Assembly (NCBI RefSeq): GCF_003075045.1
Contig: NZ_QCZD01000002.1
Coordinates: forward strand, 744,001-808,000
Length of the DNA stretch: 64,000 bases
Origin: Maribacter litoralis
GTDB taxonomy: Bacteria > Bacteroidota > Bacteroidia > Flavobacteriales > Flavobacteriaceae
Direction: 5' to 3'
The position numbers and the translations under genes were made by a program. Below are positions 57,992 through 64,000 of this stretch, one piece after another (position 1 is the first letter of the stretch; each line of letters opens with the position of its first letter). Below the pieces are notes generated by a model, which was given only the letters and a program-made list of their open reading frames with translations, searched no databases and was not told the origin of the DNA.

Positions 57992-58032
57992 AAATAATAC
58001 TTTATTAAAATGGATATAAATGTAACTGTTAT

Positions 58033-58854
58033 TTAAACCGCAACATCATACTCTCTAAGCGCATCGTTCAATGATGTCTTTTTGTTCGTGCTTTCTTTTC
58101 TTTTTCCAATTATTAATGCGCACGGTACTTGAAATTCACCAGCTTGGAATTTTTTAGTGTAACTACCAGGTATTACAACTGAACGCGCTGGTACAATACC
58201 TTTGGTTTCCACTGGTGTTTCTCCTGTTACATCAATGATTTTAGTACTCATGGTCAAAACTACATTAGCACCTAAAACAGCCTCTTTTTCAACTCTAACA
58301 CCTTCAACAACAATACAGCGAGAACCAATAAATGCACCGTCTTCTATAATAACAGGTGAAGCTTGTAACGGTTCAAGAACACCGCCGATGCCAACACCGC
58401 CACTTAAGTGAACGTTTTTACCTATTTGTGCACAACTACCAACAGTTGCCCAAGTATCTACCATGGTACCTTCATCAACATATGCGCCTATGTTTACATA
58501 ACTAGGCATTAATATTGTACCTGCTGAAATAAATGCACCATGTCTTGCTACGGCATTAGGTACTACTCTAATTCCTTTTTCTTTGTATCCTTTTTTTAAT
58601 GGCATTTTGTCGTGGTACTCAAAAATACCAGCTTCTAAGGTTTCCATTTTTTGAATAGGGAAATACATAACTACTGCTTTCTTTACCCATTCGTTGATCT
58701 GCCACCCGTTTTCTGTAGGTTCGGCACATCTTAATTTTCCTAAATCTAAAAGGTTTACGACCTCTCTAATGCTATCTTGGGTAGCAGACTCTTTTAAAAG
58801 GTCTCTATTTTCCCATGCTTTTTCTATTTGAGCTCTTAATTCTGTCATTTTCAT
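58033..58854 (-). CDS. dapD: Tetrahydrodipicolinate N-succinyltransferase
   Basis: The 273-residue protein has an N-terminal helical part (RAQIEKAWENRDLL) and a left-handed beta-helix of hexapeptide repeats (about 105-220), including VNIGAYVDEGTMVDTWATVGSCAQIG and GGVGIGGVLEP. A C-terminal segment completes the succinyl-CoA site. It succinylates tetrahydrodipicolinate in the diaminopimelate/lysine pathway, feeding lysA at 19 kb. The start could also be the ATG two codons on (58848). A TATATTTG -7 element (58865-58872) leaves a leader of only about 7-13 bases. Confidence 0.95.
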   Translation of the reverse strand: MKMTELRAQIEKAWENRDLLKESATQDSIREVVNLLDLGKLRCAEPTENGWQINEWVKKAVVMYFPIQKMETLEAGIFEYHDKMPLKKGYKEKGIRVVPNAVARHGAFISAGTILMPSYVNIGAYVDEGTMVDTWATVGSCAQIGKNVHLSGGVGIGGVLEPLQASPVIIEDGAFIGSRCIVVEGVRVEKEAVLGANVVLTMSTKIIDVTGETPVETKGIVPARSVVIPGSYTKKFQAGEFQVPCALIIGKRKESTNKKTSLNDALREYDVAV

Positions 58855-58864
58855 AAAATTTCCT

Positions 58865-58872
58865 CAAATATA
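58865..58872 (-). promoter_or_regulatory. dapD -7 element TATATTTG
   Basis: The reverse strand reads TATATTTG, an exact TAnnTTTG match 10 bases before the dapD start codon. Confidence 0.6.
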
Positions 58873-58926
58873 AGTTGAAGTACAGTAATTACCCATGTGC
58901 AAAAGCACATATAACAAATTATCCTT

Positions 58927-58934
58927 TATTTTTG
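58927..58934 (+). promoter_or_regulatory. ruvX -7 element TATTTTTG
   Basis: TATTTTTG followed by C is an exact TAnnTTTG match 13 bases before the TTG start of ruvX; it is divergent to the dapD element. Confidence 0.6.
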
Positions 58935-58947
58935 CCAAAAATTTAGT

Positions 58948-59361
58948 TTGGGAAAGATCCTTGCAATTGATTACGGAGAAAAACGTATTGGGCTGGCAGT
59001 TACCGATGATATGAAAATGATAGCGTTTGGTTTAACTACCGTAGCTACTGCCAACATATTTGAATATTTGGCAGACTATATTCCAAAAGAAAATGTAGAT
59101 ACCATTGTTGTTGGTGAGCCTAAACAGATGAATAATACCGCTTCTGAATCTGAAGTGCATATTGCACCTTTTTTAGTGAAATTGGCAGATAAATTTCCGG
59201 GCATAGCTATTAAAAGGCACGATGAACGTTTTACATCAAAAATGGCATTTCAGACCATGTTGGATAGCGGATTAAAGAAGAAACAAAGAAAGAACAAGGC
59301 ATTGATCGATGAGATCAGTGCAACGATTATTTTACAAGATTTTTTAAAAACAGTTAAATGA
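58948..59361 (+). CDS. ruvX: Putative Holliday junction resolvase (RuvX/YqgF)
   Basis: The 137-residue protein fits the YqgF/RuvX RNase H-like family: ILAIDYGEKRIGLAVTD (about 4-20, first catalytic Asp), a VVGEPKQMN segment (about 57), RHDERFTS (about 91) and IDEISATIILQDF at the end (second Asp). The start is a TTG at 58948, forced by the conserved position of the first strand. The role is in processing of branched DNA or the 5' end of 16S rRNA; the second is shown for E. coli YqgF. Its TGA overlaps the ATG of def (ATGA). Confidence 0.92.
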   Translation: MGKILAIDYGEKRIGLAVTDDMKMIAFGLTTVATANIFEYLADYIPKENVDTIVVGEPKQMNNTASESEVHIAPFLVKLADKFPGIAIKRHDERFTSKMAFQTMLDSGLKKKQRKNKALIDEISATIILQDFLKTVK

Positions 59362-59948
59362 TATTACCCATTATTGCTTACGGTGATCCCGTATTAAGAA
59401 AAGTTGCGGATGATATAGATAAAGATTATCCAAAACTGAATGAATTGATTGCCAACATGTGGGAAACCATGTATAATGCTAGTGGCGTAGGTCTTGCAGC
59501 TCCTCAAATAGGGCTGCCAATTAGAATTTTTTTGGTAGATACTACTCCGTTCAGCGGTGATGAGGATTTAACACCGGAAGAACAGAAACAGTTAGACGGG
59601 TTTAAACGTGTATTCATTAATGCTACCATTGAGGAGGAATCTGGCGAAGAATGGGCTTTTAATGAAGGTTGTTTGAGTATACCCGATGTTCGTGAAGATG
59701 TTCGTAGAAAAGAAAGAATTAAAATTAGTTATTTGGACGAGAATTTTAAAGAGCATGTTGAAACGTATGACGGACTATTGGCACGCGTAATTCAGCATGA
59801 ATATGATCATATAGAAGGGGTGTTGTTTACCGATAAGTTATCTGCTTTAAAGAAAAGAATGCTTAAAGGTAGGTTGACCAATATTTCTAAAGGAAAGATT
59901 GGTGTTGAATACCGTATGAAATTTCCGTCCATGAAAAAAGGACGTTAA
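59358..59948 (+). CDS. def: Peptide deformylase
   Basis: The 196-residue protein has all three deformylase motifs: GVGLAAPQIG (about residue 44), EGCLSIPDV (about 107; Cys ligand) and QHEYDHIEG (about 152; two His ligands and the catalytic Glu). It removes the formyl group from new proteins in the cytoplasm. The gene is translationally coupled to ruvX through the ATGA overlap, and the DUF5606 gene begins about 60 bases later on the same strand. Confidence 0.97.
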   Translation: MILPIIAYGDPVLRKVADDIDKDYPKLNELIANMWETMYNASGVGLAAPQIGLPIRIFLVDTTPFSGDEDLTPEEQKQLDGFKRVFINATIEEESGEEWAFNEGCLSIPDVREDVRRKERIKISYLDENFKEHVETYDGLLARVIQHEYDHIEGVLFTDKLSALKKRMLKGRLTNISKGKIGVEYRMKFPSMKKGR

Positions 59949-60008
59949 AATCGCATCATTATTAATAGAAAAGTATAATATTTGTCGACTAAAATTTTAA
60001 AAGAGTAT

Positions 60009-60437
60009 ATGGGTTTAGAGAAAATTTTATCCGTTGCAGGAAAACCAGGTTTATATAAATTAATTACCCAAACTAGGACAGGATTTGTGGCAGAGTCTTT
60101 ATTGGATGGAAAAAGAATTACGGTAAGCTTGCGCAGCAGTGTAAGTGTGTTATCTGAAATTGCCATTTACACACTTGAAGAGGAGGTTCCTTTAAGAGAT
60201 GTGTTCAAGAAGATACAGGAAAAGGAAAATGGTGGCAAAACATCTATTGGTCATAAAGAGGAAAAAATCAAATTAGAGGAGTATTTTTTTGAAGTACTGC
60301 CTAATTATGATGAAGATCGTGTTTATGTAAGTGACATTAAAAAAGTTATTCAGTGGTATAACATATTGGTAGATAATGATATCACCGATTTTTCTAGTGA
60401 AGAGGTAGAGAGTGAAGAAGCTACAGAGGAAGAATAA
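60009..60437 (+). CDS. DUF5606 family protein
   Basis: I chose the ATG at 60009 (MGLEKILSVAGKPGLY), the usual start of this family; the TTG at 59982 adds nine residues not expected from relatives. The 142-residue protein has EKILSVAGKPGLYKLI at the start, then a beta-barrel-like stretch with GFVAESLLDGKR, a helix, and an acidic Glu-rich tail. It is a Bacteroidota-specific family of unknown function. It follows def in the same orientation and ends at a strong terminator. Confidence 0.87.
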   Translation: MGLEKILSVAGKPGLYKLITQTRTGFVAESLLDGKRITVSLRSSVSVLSEIAIYTLEEEVPLRDVFKKIQEKENGGKTSIGHKEEKIKLEEYFFEVLPNYDEDRVYVSDIKKVIQWYNILVDNDITDFSSEEVESEEATEEE

Positions 60438-60452
60438 TATTCCTTAGTTGAT

Positions 60453-60492
60453 AAAAAAAAGCCTTGATGAATATTCATCAAGGCTTTTTTTT
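60453..60492. terminator. Bidirectional terminator after DUF5606 gene
   Basis: An 18-bp perfect stem around an ATAT loop, with A and T tracts on both sides, lies between convergent genes (the second is the GH20 gene, ending at 60507). Confidence 0.92.
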
Positions 60493-60506
60493 ATAGGTTT
60501 ACTTTT

Positions 60507-62117
60507 TTAATCTTTTTCTATGGTTTCGTATGTGTATTCGCTTTTTTTCCAATCTATTAAAGCCGAAGGATAATACTTTACATCCATGCGGTCTAAAAAT
60601 GGAGCTTGGTCTGCCAATCTTACCTTGTAATCTTCCCAATTTCTGTTTTCTTTTATACTCCAACTTAATTCTGAGTAGCCAATAATTCTAGGGAAAGCCA
60701 AGTATTCCAATTCATCTATATTGCTAATAGTTTCTGACCATAATGGTGCTTCAACACCTAAAATATTCTCCAATGGAATGCCATATTCTTCCGGGGTCCA
60801 AATATATGCTGTATCTACAGGTATGTATGCCGCCCAGTGTAAGCCGAACTTAGAAAGAGTGTCGTACTCCATATCCAAATAAGCCTTTTTTGCAGGAGAA
60901 ACAATAATTTGCATGCCTTTATCCACTGCTTTTTTAGCATTCTCTTCACTGGCCCACCATTGGGAAATGGAGGAGGAATCTACATCTGCAATGGCAACTT
61001 CATCCCAACCGATCATTCGTTTACCATGCTTCTGTACTATTTTTTCAACTTTATTGATAAAATGTATGTAGTCATTCTTTTTGGTAACATGGCTTTCGTC
61101 TCCACCAACATGAAAATATGGACCCGGAGTAATTGCAGATATTTCGCGAACTACATCGTCAATAAAAGCATATACGGTATCTTTTCTAGTATCAAAAGTG
61201 CTAAAGCCAACGCGCATACCTTCGTAAAGTTTAGGTGTTTTACCATTTCCATTTAAGAAAGGATAAGAAACAGAGGCAGCATTGGTATGACCGGGCATAT
61301 CGATTTCTGGGATAATAGTCATGTATCTTTCAGCTGCATAACGTACAATTTCTTTGTAATCTTCTTGGGTGTAGTATCCGCCAGCTTCTCCACCAACTTC
61401 TGTGCTACCACCAATTTCCGTCAATTTGGGCCACGATTTTATTTCAATTCTCCAACCTTGGTCATCACTTAAATGTAAATGGAGCACATTAATTTTATAA
61501 TAGGATAATAGGTCAATATATTTTTTAACATCATCAACACTAAAGAAATGTCTTGCAACATCTAACATAGAACCTCTATAGGCAAAATTAGGATTGTCAA
61601 CAATTTTACCGGATGGTACAGGCCATATTTTTTGAAGCGCCAAAGTGTCGTTGCTCTTTAACGGTACTAATTGTCTCAATGTTTGTATGCCTCTAAACGC
61701 TCCTTCAGCGGTGTTTGAGTTGATGATAATAGAATCTTGATTAATATATAGCTGATATGCTTCTGGTGTTTCTAAATCGGTGCTATCGCTTTGATTAATA
61801 TAGATTACACGCTCAACACTGTTAGAGCCTTCGCTATTTACAGGTATGCTTAAGTTGATTTTATCCTTTAACTTTTCCGCCAAAAAAGTGCCGACCTCTT
61901 CAAAACCTGTCGCATTTTTAGAAGTGTATATTGCCGTAAATTGATCTAATGCAAAAGCGGAATTTGTAGGTATGGTTTTTAATGGCTTTGGTATTAAACT
62001 AACTTTTGATAAATCTGTGGTAGGCATTGCTATTCGCTCTTTCTTCTTTTCGGTACAAGCAATTAGTAATAAGGTTAAACTTGCAAAAAATAGACTTCGA
62101 ATACAAAGGGTTTTCAT
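60507..62117 (-). CDS. Beta-N-acetylhexosaminidase (GH20), lipoprotein
   Basis: The 536-residue protein starts with a lipoprotein signal (TLLLIAC, lipid Cys at residue 21). Next come the GH20 domain 2 region (about 40-165) and the catalytic barrel, with FAYRGSMLDVARHFF (about 178), VLHLHLSDDQGWRIEI (about 210-225) and the Asp-Glu pair in HVGGDESH (about 337). It would remove terminal N-acetylglucosamine or N-acetylgalactosamine from chitin, peptidoglycan or glycoprotein glycans, probably on the outer surface. It ends a co-directional set with the SGNH and alpha/beta hydrolase genes. Confidence 0.95.
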   Translation of the reverse strand: MKTLCIRSLFFASLTLLLIACTEKKKERIAMPTTDLSKVSLIPKPLKTIPTNSAFALDQFTAIYTSKNATGFEEVGTFLAEKLKDKINLSIPVNSEGSNSVERVIYINQSDSTDLETPEAYQLYINQDSIIINSNTAEGAFRGIQTLRQLVPLKSNDTLALQKIWPVPSGKIVDNPNFAYRGSMLDVARHFFSVDDVKKYIDLLSYYKINVLHLHLSDDQGWRIEIKSWPKLTEIGGSTEVGGEAGGYYTQEDYKEIVRYAAERYMTIIPEIDMPGHTNAASVSYPFLNGNGKTPKLYEGMRVGFSTFDTRKDTVYAFIDDVVREISAITPGPYFHVGGDESHVTKKNDYIHFINKVEKIVQKHGKRMIGWDEVAIADVDSSSISQWWASEENAKKAVDKGMQIIVSPAKKAYLDMEYDTLSKFGLHWAAYIPVDTAYIWTPEEYGIPLENILGVEAPLWSETISNIDELEYLAFPRIIGYSELSWSIKENRNWEDYKVRLADQAPFLDRMDVKYYPSALIDWKKSEYTYETIEKD

Positions 62118-62129
62118 TTTGTTGTGTAA

Positions 62130-62819
62130 TTAGGGTTGGTTTACTAAATCTTTCATGGTTTCATACCAAATATCATAACCTTTTTGGTTCATGTGCAACC
62201 CGTCTTCGATAAAAATATCGGTCTTTAGTTTACGTTTGTTCAGCATGGGTTTCCATACATCTACAAAGAATAAATTTGGATCGTTCTGAGTAAAACGCTC
62301 CATTTTTCTATTTAACCTTTTATATTTTCTACGAATTTTCCATCGGCTAATACTTGGTTTTGCCGAGATCAATATAACTTGTGTAGCGGTGTTTTTTGCT
62401 TTTATTCGACGGATGATATCTGCAGTGGTATCAAGAACATCAGAAGGTCTTTTCTTGGCCCATAAGTCGTTGTCGCCCTCATAGATAAAAACTTTTTTGG
62501 GGTTGTACGATAAAATTAATTCATCTACAAAATACAGAAGGTCAGATGCTTGTGAACCCCCAAATCCACTATTGATTATTTGGTGGGCTGGAAACTCTTC
62601 TTGCAATTTTCTCCATAAACGAACGCTTGAACTACCTGTAAAAACAATAGTTTCTTTGCTAGCGTCCCAGATGCTGTCATATTTAGCTGTAATGCTATTT
62701 ACTTCTTGGGTAAACATATTTTCTTCTTGTCCAAAACTGGTTATGGCTAGAAGAAAAGTGAACGCGGTTAATAAGCTGGTTTTTTGTAAGTTTTTAAAAA
62801 TGGGAAGTGGGTAGCACAT
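62130..62819 (-). CDS. Exported SGNH/GDSL hydrolase
   Basis: The 229-residue protein has a signal peptide (cleavage near TSFGQ, residue 30) and the SGNH blocks: the nucleophile segment VFTGSSSVRLW (about 60), block II GFGGSQASDL (about 83), block III-like EGDNDLW (about 114) and block V DGLHMNQKGYDIW (about 207; Asp-x-x-His). This family removes acyl groups from carbohydrates or lipids. The gene lies 12 bases upstream of the GH20 gene and close to the alpha/beta hydrolase, suggesting that it deacetylates the same glycan. Confidence 0.9.
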   Translation of the reverse strand: MCYPLPIFKNLQKTSLLTAFTFLLAITSFGQEENMFTQEVNSITAKYDSIWDASKETIVFTGSSSVRLWRKLQEEFPAHQIINSGFGGSQASDLLYFVDELILSYNPKKVFIYEGDNDLWAKKRPSDVLDTTADIIRRIKAKNTATQVILISAKPSISRWKIRRKYKRLNRKMERFTQNDPNLFFVDVWKPMLNKRKLKTDIFIEDGLHMNQKGYDIWYETMKDLVNQP

Positions 62820-62825
62820 GCTAAT

Positions 62826-63701
62826 TTATTTATTGATAGTTTCTGTAAGTTTTTCTGTAATAGCCCATTCGTAAAATTGCGATATCCAATTATCTGAGGC
62901 AAGGTTTTGGGTTTTCATTCCAAATCCATGACCGCCTTTTGAATACATGTGCATACCGGTATTTTTACCATTTGTTAGCCAAGCCGAATATAAATCGGTA
63001 CTTGGTTTTGCCAAACCTAAAGGGTCATCAGAAGCACAAATAACCAACATAGGTGGTGCATCTTTTGGTACGGTATACTCTCCGATTACCGTCATCCAAG
63101 GGTAAACCGGCACAATAAAATTTGGTTTGTTGTTTTCTGTGGCATTAAATGTCACCCCCATAGTTACCGCACCACCTGCAGAGAAGCCCATAAACCCTAT
63201 TTTATTGGGGTCTAATTGCATGTTAGAGGCATTTGTTCTTACATAGGTAATAGCAGCAAGACCATCTGCAATAGATAGTGGTAAGACTGGGGCTACTCTT
63301 TCCCCGATCTTTGCAGGGTTGGTTGCACCTTCATCAGTAATTTCTTTGATGCCATCTACACCCGTAGGTACTAATCTATATTTCAAAACAAATGCTGTGA
63401 TTCCTTTTTCATTCAACCACTTGGCAACTGCTCTACCTTCACTTTCAATACTGAGTCCGTAAAGTCCGCCACCAGGCGCAACAATTATGCTAGTACCATT
63501 AGGTTGGTCTGCTTCAAAAACTTCTAACCTTGGTATGGCAACATTGGTTACTACTTCATTTTCCCAGATATCAGAGTAATATTCTCTTTCAGCCGTTGAC
63601 CAAGTTACAGCGGCATTTTCTTCATAGGGCAATTCTACCATTTTCTGTGCAAGTACATTCATGGAGATAAAAATACAGGTAAGTAAAATAATTTTCTTCA
63701 T
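62826..63701 (-). CDS. Exported alpha/beta hydrolase (acetylesterase-like)
   Basis: I chose the ATG at 63701 (MKKIILLTCIFISMNVLAQK); a longer in-frame start would run into the preceding gene. The 291-residue protein has a signal peptide, an oxyanion segment IIVAPGGGLYGLSIES (about 70-85), the nucleophile elbow GFMGFSAGGA (about 165) and the late His in SKGGHGFGM (about 260). It is of the BD-FAE/acetylxylan-esterase-like type. It may share a transcript with the SGNH hydrolase gene, 6 bases downstream. Confidence 0.88.
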   Translation of the reverse strand: MKKIILLTCIFISMNVLAQKMVELPYEENAAVTWSTAEREYYSDIWENEVVTNVAIPRLEVFEADQPNGTSIIVAPGGGLYGLSIESEGRAVAKWLNEKGITAFVLKYRLVPTGVDGIKEITDEGATNPAKIGERVAPVLPLSIADGLAAITYVRTNASNMQLDPNKIGFMGFSAGGAVTMGVTFNATENNKPNFIVPVYPWMTVIGEYTVPKDAPPMLVICASDDPLGLAKPSTDLYSAWLTNGKNTGMHMYSKGGHGFGMKTQNLASDNWISQFYEWAITEKLTETINK

Positions 63702-63712
63702 ATTCTTTTTTT

Positions 63713-64000
63713 TTATTGCATTGTTTCTATAAGCATATATACTAAGGCAGCTAATACTCCACCAATAATAGGGCCTACAATTGGCACCCAAGCATAACCC
63801 CAGTCACTTTTACCTTTGTTTCTAATTGGCAGTATGGCATGCAGCAATCTGGGACCAAAATCTCGGGCAGGATTAATAGCATAACCTGTAGGACCTCCCA
63901 ACCCAAAACCTATACCCATTACTAATAATGCAACAGGTAGAGCATCTAAAGAGCCTAATGAAACTGGGCTATCGCCCACAGTACCACCGGCAATATAAAA
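63713..64000 (-). CDS. Aquaporin / MIP family channel, 5' end missing
   Basis: The frame is open to the window edge, so this is the C-terminal ~95 residues only. It shows the second NPA box ([11 protein letters not shown], about 40 residues before the end of the fragment), preceded by [12 protein letters not shown], and followed by [22 protein letters not shown], the last MIP helix. Asp after the NPAR (NPARDFGPR) is typical of the glycerol-facilitator (GlpF-like) branch, which passes glycerol and other small solutes. It lies 11 bases from the alpha/beta hydrolase gene. Confidence 0.9.
   Translation of the reverse strand, partial: FYIAGGTVGDSPVSLGSLDALPVALLVMGIGFGLGGPTGYAINPARDFGPRLLHAILPIRNKGKSDWGYAWVPIVGPIIGGVLAALVYMLIETMQ

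Noticed and set aside
1-64000. tRNA or rRNA genes
   Set aside because: No cloverleaf-like or rRNA-like block was recognised in the intergenic gaps, though a dedicated scan would be more sensitive.

Overview
This is a low-GC chromosomal window from a member of the Bacteroidota, almost certainly a marine-type Flavobacteriaceae. The evidence is (i) two proteins ending in a type IX secretion (T9SS) type B C-terminal sorting domain, (ii) a 4259-residue SprB-like surface protein, (iii) repeated use of the Bacteroidota -7 promoter element TAnnTTTG, and (iv) families typical of the group (DUF1573-YajC pair, DUF4856/imelysin/HTTM cluster, DUF5606). The genus cannot be fixed from the sequence alone. 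There is no rRNA, tRNA, CRISPR array, phage or transposase gene that I can support.

Layout. 1-9 kb: DUF1573 protein (cut by the window edge), yajC, a Tat-exported Gfo/Idh/MocA oxidoreductase, pepT, pyrD, a LysE-type exporter and an HMG-CoA lyase family gene. 7.8-14.2 kb: a compact cluster of two surface lipoproteins (DUF4856 and imelysin), an HTTM membrane protein and a TonB-dependent receptor, which looks like one metal- or ligand-uptake system. 14.3-31.3 kb: housekeeping genes (guaB, an M1 aminopeptidase, a thioredoxin-like protein, lysA, a LON-domain protein, sucC, uvrB), two tandem 111-residue secreted paralogues with duplicated upstream DNA, an hsp20 with twin palindromic operators, and a T9SS-B surface protein. 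31.3-33.1 kb: an ABC-2 exporter pair.

33.1-48.1 kb is the most distinctive region: a giant T9SS-B adhesin-like protein followed by a 683-residue protein that repeats only the giant's N-terminal third-party-like head and DUF11 module, with no sorting domain. 48.2-54.2 kb: an orphan protein with a kinase-like catalytic signature, a nucleoid-associated protein, a pRiA4b ORF-3-like protein, heme A synthase, a CCA-adding-type nucleotidyltransferase and the YrdC/TsaC gene. 54.1-58 kb: four glycosyltransferase genes on alternating strands, probably for lipopolysaccharide or surface glycan; the GT9 gene is broken by one in-frame amber codon. 58-60.5 kb: dapD, divergent to ruvX-def and a DUF5606 gene. 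60.5-64 kb: a co-directional set of GH20 hexosaminidase, SGNH hydrolase, alpha/beta hydrolase and a truncated aquaporin, suggesting scavenging of acetylated or amino-sugar glycans.

Regulation that can be read directly: many intrinsic terminators (several bidirectional between convergent genes), about a dozen good TAnnTTTG elements, a tandem TGCCA-N3-TGGCA operator pair in front of hsp20, and a perfect 17-bp palindrome in front of the second 111-residue paralogue.
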